This document shows positions 25,533-39,700 of a stretch of 64,000 nt of DNA, piece by piece. The stretch is taken from the NCBI RefSeq assembly GCF_964355755.1, contig NC_092671.1:21542001-21606000 (forward strand), in the 5' to 3' direction. The translations under genes and the position numbers were made by a program. Below the pieces are notes generated by a model that worked only from the letters and a program-made list of their open reading frames with translations, did no database searches and was not told the origin of the DNA. Position 1 is the stretch's first letter, and the number at the start of each line of letters is the position of its first letter. Source of the DNA: Antedon mediterranea. Taxonomy: Eukaryota; Echinodermata; Crinoidea; Comatulida; Antedonidae.

Positions 25533-26640
25533 GTGCTAAGAATAGCTTCAAATCGCATTTGGAGACATTTTAGACCAATTAGTGATTTTCGAAAAAACTT
25601 GGTTACACAAAAACATCAAAGTGGTTAAAATCACATTATAAACCGTTTTAGACCATTTTGAGCATTTCGATAACACTTTTCACACAAAAACATCAAAGTG
25701 CTTAGAATAGCTTCAAATCGCATTTGGAGACGTTTTAGACCATTTTGTGATTTTCGAAAAAAACTTTTTAACATAAAAACACCAAACTGCTAAGAATAGC
25801 TTCAAATCGCATATGGAGACAATTTAGACCATTTTGTGATTTTCGAAAAAACTTGTTAACATAAAAACACCAAAGTGCTTAGAATACCTTCAAATCGCAT
25901 TTGGAGACATTTTAGACCATTTTGTGATTTTCGAAAAAACTTGTTAACATAAAAACATCAAAGTGCTAAGAATAGCTTCCAATCGCATTTGGAGACGTTT
26001 TAGACCATTTTGTGATTTTCGAAAACAACTTGTTAACATAAAAACACCAAAGTGCTTAGAATAGCTTCAAATCGCATTTGGAGACGTTTTAGACCAATTT
26101 GTGATTTTCGAAAAAACTTGGTTACACAAAAACATCAAAGTGGATAAAATCACATTATAAACCGTTTTAGACCATTTTGAGCATATCGATAACACTTTTC
26201 ACACAAAAACATCAAAGACCACAATATAGCTTAATATCGTATTTAAAAACGTTTTAGACCATTTTGAGCATTTCGACAAAACTTTTTCACACAAAACACC
26301 AAAGTGCTTAGAATAGCTTCAAATCGCATTTGGAGACGTTTTAGACCATTTTGTGATTTTCGAAAAAACTTGTTAACATAAAAACATCAAAGTGCTAAGA
26401 ATAGCTTCAAATCGAATTTGGAGACATTTTAGACCAATTAGTGATTTTCGAAAAAACTTGGTTACACAAAAACATCAAAGTGGTTAAAATCACATTATAA
26501 ACCGTTTTAGACCATTTTGAGCATTTCGATAACACTTTTCACACAAAAACATCAAAGTGCTTAGAATAGCTTCAAATCGCATTTGGAGACGTTTTAGACC
26601 ATTTTGTGATTTTCGAAAAAACTTGTTAACATAAAAACAC
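25533..26640 (+). repeat. HOR-859, one full copy and a truncated second
   Basis: The same ten-monomer order is seen from 25,533, with the next copy starting at 26,392, again 859 bp later. The second copy is cut off near 26.65 kb, where the sequence switches to the block also present at 11.36 kb. The truncation marks a recombination junction. Confidence 0.85.
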
Positions 26641-29600
26641 CAAACTGCTAAGAATAGCTTCAAATCGCATTAGGAGACGTTTTAGACCATTTTGTGATTT
26701 TCGAAAAAACTTGTTAACATAAAAACACCAAAGTGCTTAGAATAGCTTCAAATCGCATTTGGAGACGTTTTAGACCATTTTGTAATTTTCGAAAAAACTT
26801 GTTAACATAAAAACACCAAAATGTTTAGAATAGCTTCAAATCACATTTGGAGACGTTTTAGACCATTTTGTGATTTTCGAAAAAACTTGTTAACACAAAA
26901 ACACCAAAGTGATTAGAATAGCTTCAAATCGCATTTGGAGACGTTTTAGACCAATTTGTGCATTTCGATGAAACTTGGTTACGCAAAAACATCAAAGTGC
27001 TTAAAATCACATTATAAACCGTTTTAGACCATTTTGAGCATATCGATAACACTTTTCACACAAAAACATCAAAGAGCACAATATAGCTTAATATCTTATT
27101 TAAAAACGTTTTAGACCATTTTGAGCATTTCGACAAAACTTTTTCACACAAAACACCAAAGTGCTTAGAATAGCTTCAAATCGCATTTGGAGACGTTTTA
27201 GACCATTTTGTGATTTTCGAAAAAACTTGTTAACATAAAAACATCAAAGTGCTAAGAATAGCTTCAAATCGCATTTGGAGACATTTTAGACCAATTAGTG
27301 ATTTTCGAAAAAACTTGGTTACATAAAAACATCAAAGTGGTTAAAATCACATTATAAACCGTTTTAGACCATTTTGAGCATTTCGATAACACTTTTCACA
27401 CAAAAACATCAAAGTGCTTAGAATAGCTTCAAATCGCATTTGGAGACGTTTTAGACCATTTTGTGATTTTCGAAAAAAACTTTTTAACATAAAAACACCA
27501 AACTTCTAAGAATAGCTTCAAATCGCATATGGAGACAATTTAGACCATTTTGTGATTTTCGAAAAAACTTGTTAACATAAAAACACCAAAGTGCTAAGAA
27601 TAGCTTCAAATCGCATATGGAGACAATTTAGACCATTTTGTGATTTTCGAAAAAACTTGTTAACATAAAAACACCAAAGTGCTTAGAATACCTTCAAATC
27701 GCATTTGGAGACGTTTAAGACCATTTTGTGATTTTCGAAAAAACTTGTTAACATAAAAACACCAAAGTGCTTAGAATAGCTTCAAATCGCATTTGGAGAC
27801 GTTTTAGACCAATTTGTGATTTTCGAAAAAACTTGGTTACACAAAAACATCAAAGTGGATAAAAGCACATTATAAACCGTTTTAGACCATTTTGAGCATT
27901 TCGATAACACATTTCACACAAAAACATCAAAGAGCACAAAATAGCTTAATATCGTATTTAAAAACGTTTTAAACCATTTTGAGCATTTCGACAAAACTTT
28001 TTCACACAAAACACCAAAGTGTTTAGAAAAGCTTCAAATCGCATTTGGAGACGTTTTAGACCATTTTGTGATTTTCGAAAAAACTTGTTAACACAAAAAC
28101 ACCAAAGTGATTAGAATAGCTTCAAATCGCATTTGGAGACGTTTTAGACCATTTTGTGATTTTCGAAAAAACTTGTTAACATAAAAACACCAAAGTGATT
28201 AGAATAGCTTCAAATCGCATTTGGAGACGTTTTAGACCATTTTGTGCATTTCGATGAAACTTGGTTACGCAAAAACATCAAAGTAATAATCACATTATAA
28301 ACAGTTTTAGACCATTTTGAGCATATCGATAAAACTTTTTACACAAAACACCAAAGTGCTTAGAATAGCTTCAAATCGCATTTGGAGACGTTTTAGACCA
28401 TTTTGTGATTTTCGACAAAACTTTTTCACACAAAACACCAAAGTGCTTAGAATACCTTCAAATCGCATTTGGAGACGTTTTAGACCATTTTGTGATTTTC
28501 GAAAAAACTTGTTAACATAAAAACATCAAAGTGTACAGATTAGCTTCAAATCGCATTTGGAGACGTTTTAGACCATTTTGTGATTTTCGAAAAAACTTGT
28601 TAACATAAAAACACCAAAGTGCTTAGAATAGCTTCAAATCGCATTAGGAGACGTTTTAGACCATTTTGTTATTTTCGAAAAAACTTGTTAACATAAAAAC
28701 ACCAAAATGTTTAGAATAGCTTCAAATCGCATTTGGAGACGTTTTAGACCATTTTGTGATTTTCGAAAAAACTTGTTAACATAAAAACACCAAAGTGCTT
28801 AGAATACCTTCAAATCGCATTTGGAGACGTTTTAGACCATTTTGTGATTTTCCAAAAAACTTGTTAACATAAAAACATCAAAGTGTACAGAATAGCTTCA
28901 AATCGCATTTGGAGACGTTTTAGACCATTTTGTGATTTTCGAAAAAACTTGTTAACATAAAAACACCAAAGTGCTTAGAATAGCTTCAAATCGCATTAGG
29001 AGACGTTTTAGACCATTTTGTGATTTTCGAAAAAACTTGTTAACATAAAAACACCAAAGTGCTTAGAATAGCTTCAAATCGCATTTGGAGACGTTTTAGA
29101 CCATTTTGTGATTTTCGAAAAAACTTGTTAACATAAAAATACCAAAATGTTTAGAATAGCTTCAAATCACATTTGGAGACGTTTTAGACCATTTTGTGAT
29201 TTTCGAAAAAACTTGTTAACACAAAAACACCAAAGTGATTAGAATAGCTTCAAATCGCATTTGGAGACGTTTTAGACCAATTTGTGCATTTCGATGAAAC
29301 TTGGTTACGCAAAAACATCAAAGTGCTTAAAATCACATTATAAACCGTTTTAGACCATTTTGAGCATATCGATAACACTTTTCACACAAAAACATCAAAG
29401 AGCACAATATAGCTTAATATCTTATTTAAAAACGTTTTAGACCATTTTGAGCATTTCGACAAAACTTTTTCACACAAAACACCAAAGTGCTTAGAATAGC
29501 TTCAAATCGCATTTGGAGACGTTTTAGACCATTTTGTGATTTTCGAAAAAACTTTTTAACATAAAAACACCAAACTGCTAAGAATAGCTTCAAATCGCAT

Positions 29601-31324
29601 ATGGAGACAATTTAGACCATTTTGTGATTTTCGAAAAAACTTGTTAACATAAAAACACCAAAGTGCTTAGAATACCTTCAAATCGCATTTGGAGACATTT
29701 TAGACCATTTTGTGATTTTCGAAAAAACTTGTTAACATAAAAACATCAAAGTGCTAAGAATAGCTTCCAATCGCATTTGTAGACGTTTTAGACCATTTTG
29801 TGATTTTCGAAAACAACTTGTTAACATAAAAACACCAAAGTGCTTAGAATAGCTTCAAATCGCATTTGGAGACGTTTTAGACCATTTTGTGATTTTCGAA
29901 AAAACTTGTTAACATAAAAACATCAAAGTGCTAAGAATAGCTTCAAATCGAATTTGGAGACATTTTAGACCAATTAGTGATTTTCGAAAAAACTTGGTTA
30001 CACAAAAACATCAAAGTGGTTAAAATCACATTATAAACCGTTTTAGACCATTTTGAGCATTTCGATAACACTTTTCACACAAAAACATCAAAGTGCTTAG
30101 AATAGCTTCAAATCGCATTTGGAGACGTTTTAGACCATTTTGTGATTTTCGAAAAAAACTTTTTAACATAAAAACACCAAACTGCTAAGAATAGCTTCAA
30201 ATCGCATATGGAGACAATTTAGACCATTTTGTGATTTTCGAAAAAACTTGTTAACATAAAAACACCAAAGTGCTTAGAATACCTTCAAATCGCATTTGGA
30301 GACATTTTAGACCATTTTGTGATTTTCGAAAAAACTTGTTAACATAAAAACATCAAAGTGCTAAGAATAGCTTCCAATCGCATTTGGAGACGTTTTAGAC
30401 CATTTTGTGATTTTCGAAAAAACTTGTTAACATAAAAACACCAAAGTGATTAGAATAGCTTCAAATCGCATTTGGAGACGTTTTAGACCATTTTGTGCAT
30501 TTCGATGAAACTTGGTTACGCAAAAACATCAAAGTGCTTAAAATCACATTATAAACCGTTTTAGACCATTTTGAGCATATCGATAACACTTTTTACACAA
30601 AACACCAAAGTGCTTAGAATAGCTTCAAATCGCATTTGGAGACGTTTTAGACCATTTTGTGATTTTCGACAAAACTTTTTCACACAAAACACCAAAGTGC
30701 TTAGAATACCTTCAAATCGCATTTGGAGACGTTTTAGACCATTTTGTGATTTTCGAAAAAACTTGTTAACATAAAAACATCAAAGTGTACAGAATAGCTT
30801 CAAATCGCATTTGGAGACGTTTTAGACCATTTTGTGATTTTCGAAAAAACTTGTTAACATAAAAACACCAAAGTGCTTAGAATAGCTTCAAATCGCATTT
30901 GGAGACGTTTTAGACCATTTTGTGATTTTCGAAAAAACTTGTTAACATAAAAACACCAAAGTGCTTAGAATAGCTTCAAATCGCATTAGGAGACGTTTTA
31001 GACCATTTTGTGATTTTCGAAAAAACTTGTTAACATAAAAACACCAAAGTGCTTAGAATAGCTTCAAATCGCATTTGGAGACGTTTTAGACCATTTTGTG
31101 ATTTTCGAAAAAACTTGTTAACATAAAAAAAACAAAGTTCTTAAAATAGCTTCAAATCGCATTTGGAGACGTTTTAGACCATTTTGTGATTTTCGAAAAA
31201 ACCTGTTAACATAAAAACACCAAAGTGTTTAGAAAAGCTTCAAATCGCATTTGGAGACGTTTTAGACCATTTTGGGATTTTCGAAAAAACTTGTTAACAT
31301 AAAAACACCAAAGTGCTTAGAATA

Positions 31325-31335
31325 TGGCCGAGCGG
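31325..31335 (+). promoter_or_regulatory. Pol III A box of SINE copy 2
   Basis: TGGCCGAGCGG, the same as in copy 1, sits directly against satellite sequence on its left. Confidence 0.73.
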
Positions 31336-31390
31336 TTAAGGCAGGGGCGCCGTTTATCGTACCTAAAGAGCCAACAACAACATCGGCAAG

Positions 31391-31401
31391 GGTTCGAGGC
31401 C
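31391..31401 (+). promoter_or_regulatory. Pol III B box of SINE copy 2
   Basis: GGTTCGAGGCC, the same as in copy 1, with one mismatch to the consensus. Confidence 0.68.
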
Positions 31402-33753
31402 GACTCGCTCCTAGTTCTGGTGGTGGAACAAGTCTTCTCGGATAAGGACTATAAACCGTAGGTCCAGTGTACACAGTTATAACATGTGTGTACTTTAAAG
31501 AACCCAGTTCATTATTCGAAAAAGAGTAGGGGGTTACCCCGGTGAACTGGTTCACACAATAGCCTCTGTATCAGGGGGATTACCACCTATCTGATAGGAC
31601 AGTGATTAATTCACTATTGGTAATCCTTGGCCACAGTGCCTAAAGACATAAAATAAAATAAAAATAAATAAATAAATAATAGCTTCAAATCGCATTTGGA
31701 GACGTTTTAGACCATTTTGTAATTTTCAAAAAAACTTGTTAACATAAAAACACCAAAGTTCTTAGAATAGCTTCAAATCGCATTTGGAGACGTTTTAGAC
31801 CATTTTGTGCATTTCGATGAAACTTGGTTACACAAAAACATCAAAGTGCTTAAAATCACATTATAAACCGTTTTAGACCATTTGAGCATTTCGATAACAC
31901 TTTTCACACAAAAACATCAAAGTTCACAATATAGCTTAATATCCTATTTAAAAACGTTTTAGACCATTTTGAGCATTTCGACAAAACTTTTTCACACAAA
32001 ACACCAAAGTGCTTAGAATACCTTCAAATCGCATTTGGAGACGTTTTAGACAATTTTGTGATTTTCGAAAAAACTTGTTAACATAAAAACACCAAAGTTT
32101 ACAGAATAGCTTCAAATCGCATTTGGAGACGTTTTAGACAATTTTGTGATTTTCGAAAAAACTTGTTAACATAAAAACACCAAAGTGCTTAGAATAGCTT
32201 CAAATCGCATTGGGAGACGTTTTAGACCATTTTGTGATTTTCGAAAAAACTTGTTAACATAAAAACACCAAAGTGCTTAGAATAGCTTCAAATCGCATTT
32301 GGAGACGTTTTAGACCATTTTGTGATTTTCGAAAAAACTTGTTAACATAAAAACGCCAAAGTTCTTAAAATAGCTTCAAATCGCATTTGGAGACGTTTTA
32401 GACCATTTTGTGATTTTCGAAAAAACTTGTTAACATAAAAACACCAAAGTGTTTAGAAAAGCTTCAAATCGCATTTGGAGACGTTTTAGACCATTTTGGG
32501 ATTTTTGAAAAAACTTGTTAACATAAAAACACCAAAGTGCTTAGAATAGCTTCAAATCGCATTTGGAGACGTTTTAGACCATTTTGTAATTTTCAAAAAA
32601 ACTTGTTAACATAAAAACACCAAAGTTCTTAGAATAGCTTCAAATCGCATTTGGAGACGTTTTAGACCATTTTGTGCATTTCGATAAAACTTGGTTACAC
32701 AAAAACATCAAAGTGCTTAAAATCACGTTATAAACCGTTTTAGACCATTTGAGCATTTCGATAACACTTTTCACACAAAAACATCAAAGGGCACAATATA
32801 GCTTAATATCCTATTTAAAAACGTTTTAGACCATTTTGAGCATTTCGACAAAACTTTTTCACACAAAACACCAAAGTGCTTAGAATACCTTCAAATCGCA
32901 TTTGGAGACGTTTTAGACAATTTTGTGATTTTCGAAAAAACTTAACATAAAAACATCAAAGTTTACAGAATAGCTTCAAATCGCTTTTGGAGACGTTTTA
33001 GACAATTTTGTGATTTTCGAAAAAACTTGTTAACATAAAAACACCAAAGTGCTTAGAATAGCTTCAAATCGCATTGGGAGACGTTTTAGACCATTTTGTG
33101 ATTTTCGAAAAAACTTGTTAACATAAAAACATCAAAGTGTACAGAATAGCTTCAAATCGCATTTGGAGACGTTTTAGACCATTTTGTGATTTTCGAAAAA
33201 ACTTGTTAACATAAAAACACCAAAGTGCTTAGAATAGCTTCAAATCGCATTTGGAGACGTTTTAAACCATTTTGTGATTTTCGAAAAAACTTGTTAACAT
33301 AAAAACACCAAAATGTTTAGAATAGCTTCAAATCGCATTTGGAGACGTTTTAGACCATTTTGTGATTTTCGAAAAAACTTGTTAACACAAAAACACCAAA
33401 GTGATTAGAATAGCTTCAAATCGCATTTGGAGACGTTTTAGACCATTTTGTGATTTTCGAAAAAACTTGTTAACATAAAAACACCAAAGTGATTAGAATA
33501 GCTTCAAATCGCATTTGGAGACGTTTTAGACCATTTTGTGCATTTCGATGAAACTTGGTTACGCAAAAACATCAAAGTGCTTAAAATCACATTATAAACC
33601 GTTTTAGACCATTTTGAGCATATCGATAACACTTTTTACACAAAACACCAAAGTGCTTAGAATAGCTTCAAATCGCATTTGGAGACGTTTTAGACCATTT
33701 TGTGATTTTCGACAAAACTTTTTCACACAAAACACCAAAGTGCTTAGAATACC

Positions 33754-36700
33754 TTCAAATCGCATTTGGAGACGTTTTAGACCATTTTGTGATTTTCGAA
33801 AAAACTTGTTAACATAAAAACATCAAAATGTTTAGAATAGCTTCAAATCACATTTGGAGACGTTTTAGACCATTTTGTGATTTTCGAAAAAACTTGTTAA
33901 CACAAAAACACCAAAGTGATTAGAATAGCTTCAAATCGCATTTGGAGACGTTTTAGACCAATTTGTGCATTTCGATGAAACTTGGTTACGCAAAAACATC
34001 AAAGTGCTTAAAATCACATTATAAACCGTTTTAGACCATTTTGAGCATATCGATAACACTTTTCACACAAAAACATCAAAGAGCACAATATAGCTTAATA
34101 TCTTATTTAAAAACGTTTTAGACCATTTTGAGCATTTCGACAAAACTTTTTCACACAAAACACCAAAGTGCTTAGAATAGCTTCAAATCGCATTTGGAGA
34201 CGTTTTAGACCATTTTGTGATTTTCGAAAAAACTTGTTAACATAAAAACATCAAAGTGCTAAGAATAGCTTCAAATCGCATTTGGAGACATTTTAGACCA
34301 ATTAGTGATTTTCGAAAAAACTTGGTTACACAAAAACATCAAAGTGGTTAAAATCACATTATAAACCGTTTTAGACCATTTTGAGCATTTCGATAACACT
34401 TTTCACACAAAAACATCAAAGTGCTTAGAATAGCTTCAAATCGCATTTGGAGACGTTTTAGACCATTTTGTGATTTTCGAAAAAAACTTTTTAACATAAA
34501 AACACCAAACTTCTAAGAATATCTTCAAATCGCATATGGAGACAATTTAGACCATTTTGTGATTTTCGAAAAAACTTGTTAACATAAAAACACCAAAGTG
34601 CTAAGAATAGCTTCAAATCGCATATGGAGACAATTTAGACCATTTTGTGATTTTCGAAAAAACTTGTTAACATAAAAACACCAAAGTGCTTAGAATACCT
34701 TCAAATCGCATTTGGAGACGTTTAAGACCATTTTGTGATTTTCGAAAAAACTTGTTAACATAAAAACACCAAAGTGCTTAGAATAGCTTCAAATCGCATT
34801 TGGAGACGTTTTAGACCAATTTGTGATTTTCGAAAAAACTTGGTTACACAAAAACATCAAAGTGGATAAAAGCACATTATAAACCGTTTTAGACCATTTT
34901 GAGCATTTCGATAACACATTTCACACAAAAACATCAAAGAGCACAAAATAGCTTAATATCGTATTTAAAAACGTTTTAAACCATTTTGAGCATTTCGACA
35001 AAACTTTTTCACACAAAACACCAAAGTGTTTAGAAAAGCTTCAAATCGCATTTGGAGACGTTTTAGACCATTTTGGGATTTTCGAAAAAACTTGTTAACA
35101 TAAAAACACCAAAGTGCTTAGAATAGCTTCAAATCGCATTTGAAGACGTTTTAGACCATTTTGTAATTTTCGAAAAAACTTGTTAACATAAAAACACCAA
35201 AATGTTTAGAATAGCTTCAAATCGCATTTGGAGACGTTTTAGACCATTTTGTGATTTTCGAAAAAACTTGTTAACACAAAAACACCAAAGTGATTAGAAT
35301 AGCTTCAAATCGCATTTGGAGACGTTTTAGACCATTTTGTGATTTTCGAAAAAACTTGTTAACATAAAAACACCAAAGTGATTAGAATAGCTTCAAATCG
35401 CATTTGGAGACGTTTTAGACCATTTTGTGCATTTCGATGAAACTTGGTTACGCAAAAACATCAAAGTAATAATCACATTATAAACAGTTTTAGACCATTT
35501 TGAGCATATCGATAAAACTTTTTACACAAAACACCAAAGTGCTTAGAATAGCTTCAAATCGCATTTGGAGACGTTTTAGACCATTTTGTGATTTTCGACA
35601 AAACTTTTTCACACAAAACACCAAAGTGCTTAGAATACCTTCAAATCGCATTTGGAGACGTTTTAGACCATTTTGTGATTTTCGAAAAAACTTGTTAACA
35701 TAAAAACATCAAAGTGTACAGATTAGCTTCAAATCGCATTTGGAGACGTTTTAGACCATTTTGTGATTTTCGAAAAAACTTGTTAACATAAAAACACCAA
35801 AGTGCTTAGAATAGCTTCAAATCGCATTAGGAGACGTTTTAGACCATTTTGTTATTTTCGAAAAAACTTGTTAACATAAAAACATCAAAGTGTACAGAAT
35901 AGCTTCAAATCGCATTTGGAGACGTTTTAGACCATTTTGTGATTTTCGAAAAAACTTGTTAACATAAAAACACCAAAGTGCTTAGAATAGCTTCAAATCG
36001 CATTAGGAGACGTTTTAGACCATTTTGTGATTTTCGAAAAAACTTGTTAACATAAAAACACCAAAGTGCTTAGAATAGCTTCAAATCGCATTTGGAGACG
36101 TTTTAGACCATTTTGTGATTTTCGAAAAAACTTGTTAACATAAAAACACCAAAATGTTTAGAATAGCTTCAAATCACATTTGGAGACGTTTTAGACCATT
36201 TTGTGATTTTCGAAAAAACTTGTTAACACAAAAACACCAAAGTGATTAGAATAGCTTCAAATCGCATTTGGAGACGTTTTAGACCAATTTGTGCATTTCG
36301 ATGAAACTTGGTTACGCAAAAACATCAAAGTGCTTAAAATCACATTATAAACCGTTTTAGACCATTTTGAGCATATCGATAACACTTTTCACACAAAAAC
36401 ATCAAAGAGCACAATATAGCTTAATATCTTATTTAAAAACGTTTTAGACCATTTTGAGCATTTCGACAAAACTTTTTCACACAAAACACCAAAGTGCTTA
36501 GAATAGCTTCAAATCGCATTTGGAGACGTTTTAGACCATTTTGTGATTTTCGAAAAAACTTTTTCACACAAAACACCAAAGTGCTTAGAATACCTTCAAA
36601 TCGCATTTGGAGACGTTTTAGACCATTTTGTGATTTTCGAAAAAACTTGTTAACATAAAAACATCAAAGTGTACAGAATAGCTTCAAATCGCATTTGGAG

Positions 36701-39700
36701 ACGTTTTAGACCATTTTGTGATTTTCGAAAAAACTTGTTAACATAAAAACACCAAAGTGCTTAGAATAGCTTCAAATCGCATTAGGAGACGTTTTAGACC
36801 ATTTTGTGATTTTCGAAAAAACTTGTTAACACAAAAACACCAAAGTGCTTAGAATAGCTTCAAATCGCATTTGGAGACGTTTTAGACCATTTTGTGATTT
36901 TCGAAAAAACTTGTTAACATTAAAACACCAAAATGTTTAGAATAGCTTCAAATCGCATTTGGAGACGTTTTAGACCATTTTGTGATTTTCGAAAAAACTT
37001 GTTAACACAAAAACACCAAAGTGATTAGAATAGCTTCAAATCGCATTTGGAGACGTTTTAGACCATTTTGTGCATTTCGATGAAACTTGGTTACGGAAAA
37101 ACATCAAAGTGCTTAAAATCACATTATAAACCGTTTTAGACCATTTTGAGCATATCGATAACACTTTTCACACAAAAACATCAAAGAGCACAATATAGCT
37201 TAATATCGTATTTAAAAACGTTTTAGACCATTTTGAGCATTTCGACAAAACTTTTTCACACAAAACACCAAAGTGCTTAGAATAGCTTCAAATCGCATTT
37301 GGAGACGTTTTAGACCATTTTGTGATTTTCGAAAAAACTTGTTAACATAAAAACACCAAAGTGATTAGAATAGCTTCAAATCGCATTTGGAGACGTTTTA
37401 GACCATTTTGTGCATTTCGATGAAACTTGGTTACGCAAAAACATCAAAGTGCTTAAAATCACATTATAAACAGTTTTAGACCATTTTGAGCATATCGATA
37501 ACACTTTTTACACAAAACACCAAAGTGCTTAGAATAGCTTCAAATCGCATTTGGAGACGTTTTAGACCATTTTGTGATTTTCGACAAAACTTTTTCACAC
37601 AAAACACCAAAGTGCTTAGAATACCTTCAAATCGCATTTGGAGACGTTTTAGACCATTTTGTGATTTTCGAAAAAACTTGTTAACATAAAAACATCAAAG
37701 TGTACAGAATAGCTTCAAATCGCATTTGGAGACGTTTTAGACCATTTTGTGATTTTCGAAAAAACTTGTTAACATAAAAACACCAAAGTGCTTAGAATAG
37801 CTTCAAATCGCATTAGGAGACGTTTTAGACCATTTTGTGATTTTCGAAAAAACTTGTTAACATAAAAACACCAAAGTGCTTAGAATAGCTTCAAATCGCA
37901 TTTGGAGACGTTTTAGACCATTTTGTGATTTTCGAAAAAACTTGTTAACATAAAAACACCAAAATGTTTAGAATAGCTTCAAATCGCATTTGGAGACGTT
38001 TTAGACCATTTTGTGATTTTCGAAAAAACTTGTTAACACAAAAACACCAAAGTGATTAGAATAGCTTCAAATCGCATTTGGAGACGTTTTAGACCATTTT
38101 GTGCATTTCGATGAAACTTGGTTACGCAAAAACATCAAAGTGCTTAAAATCACATTATAAACCGTTTTAGACCATTTTGAGCATATCGATAACACTTTTC
38201 ACACAAAAACATCAAAGAGCACAATATAGCTTAATATCGTATTTAAAAACGTTTTAGACCATTTTGAGCATTTCGACAAAACTTTTTCACACAAAACACC
38301 AAAGTGCTTAGAATAGCTTCAAATCGCATTTGGAGACGTTTTAGACCATTTTGTGATTTTCGAAAAAACTTGTTAACATAAAAACATCAAAGGGCTAAGA
38401 ATAGCTTCAAATGGCATTTGGAGACATTTTAGAACAATTAGTGATTTTCGAAAAAACTTGGTTACACAAAAACATCAAAGTGGTTAAAATCACATTATAA
38501 ACCGTTTTAGACCATTTTGAGCATTTCGATAACACTTTTTACACAAAAACATCAAAGTGCTTAGAATAGCTTCAAATCGCATTTGGAGACGTTTTAGACC
38601 ATTTTGTGATTTTTGAAAAAAACTTTTTAACATAAAAACACCAAACTGCTAAGAATAGCTTCAAATCGCATATGGAGACAATTTAGACCATTTTGTGATT
38701 TTCGAAAAAACTTGTTAACATAAAAACACCAAAGTGCTTAGAATACCTTCAAATCGCATTTGGAGACGTTTTAGACCATTTTGTGATTTTCGAAAAAACT
38801 TGTTAACATAAAAACATCAAAGTGTACAGAATAGCTTCAAATCGCATTTGGAGACGTTTTAGACCATTTTGTGATTTTCGAAAAAACTTGTTAACATAAA
38901 AACACCAAAGTGCTTAGAATAGCTTCAAATCGCATTAGGAGACGTTTTAGACCATTTTGTGATTTTCGAAAAAACTTGTTAACATAAAAACACCAAAGTG
39001 CTTAGAATAGCTTCAAATCGCATTTGGAGACGTTTTAGACCATTTTGTAATTTTCGAAAAAACTTGTTAACATAAAAACACCAAAATGTTTAGAATAGCT
39101 TCAAATCACATTTGGAGACGTTTTAGACCATTTTGTGATTTTCGAAAAAACTTGTTAACACAAAAACACCAAAGTGATTAGAATAGCTTCAAATCGCATT
39201 TGTTTTAGACCATTTTGTGCATTTCGATGAAACTTGGTTACGCAAAAACATCAAAGTGCTTAAAATCACATTATAAACCGTTTTAGACCATTTTGAGCAT
39301 ATCGATAACACTTTTCACACAAAAACATCAAAGAGCACAATATAGCTTAATATCGTATTTAAAAACGTTTTAGACCATTTTGAGCATTTCGACAAAACTT
39401 TTTCACACAAAACACCAAAGTGCTTAGAATAGCTTCAAATCGCATTTGGAGACGTTTTAGACCATTTTGTGATTTTCGAAAAAACTTGTTAACATAAAAA
39501 CATCAAAGTGCTAAGAATAGTTTCAAATCGAATTTGGAGACATTTTAGACCAATTAGTGATTTTCGAAAAAACTTGGTTACACAAAAACATCAAAGTGGT
39601 TAAAATCACATTATAAACCGTTTTAGACCATTTTGAGCATTTCGATAACACTTTTCACACAAAAACATCAAAGTGCTTAGAATAGCTTCAAATCGCATTT

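Larger units (their letters stand above)
16397..31324 (+). repeat. Satellite array, middle segment
   Basis: The satellite resumes immediately after the first SINE copy, in the same orientation and at the exact base where it was interrupted (GCTTCAAATCG follows the SINE tail). Monomer classes are the same as in the first segment. The stretch includes a 2159-bp tandem duplication at 20.0-24.3 kb, a higher-order 859-bp block starting at 25,533, and a switch near 26.65 kb where the sequence jumps back to a copy of what is found from 11.36 kb. There are no genes and no other interspersed element. Confidence 0.98.
31325..31681 (+). mobile_element. tRNA-derived SINE, copy 2 (duplicated with its flanks)
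   Basis: I see no difference in sequence from the copy at 16040-16396. It sits at the same position of the same satellite monomer, 15,285 bp downstream, with the same flanking private variants for several kilobases on both sides. It is best explained as a passenger of the segmental duplication and not as a second transposition. A box 31325-31335, B box 31391-31401, tail 31648-31681. Confidence 0.88.
31133..33220 (+). repeat. HOR-867 pair, duplicated copy with the SINE
   Basis: This is the counterpart of 15,848-17,935 shifted by 15,285 bp, with the same SINE at the same base, the same AAAACCTGTTAAC and AAACGCCAAAG private variants and the same 3-bp deletion. It is therefore part of a segmental duplication and not an independent array with its own insertion. 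Confidence 0.88.
26650..35884 (+). repeat. Segmental duplication of about 9.2 kb, copy 2
   Basis: This is the partner of 11.36-20.60 kb. The left junction falls in a hybrid monomer reading CAAACTGCTAAG followed by a CATTAGGAG unit. The right junction is where copy 1 continues ACACCAAAATG and this copy continues ACATCAAAGTGTACAG. Beyond 35.88 kb this copy continues like the sequence after 2.13 kb. Confidence 0.9.

Noticed and set aside
16040-31681. Two independent SINE insertions at a hot spot
   Set aside because: The copies share the exact insertion base, an apparently identical sequence and kilobases of identical flank with shared private variants, which duplication explains better.
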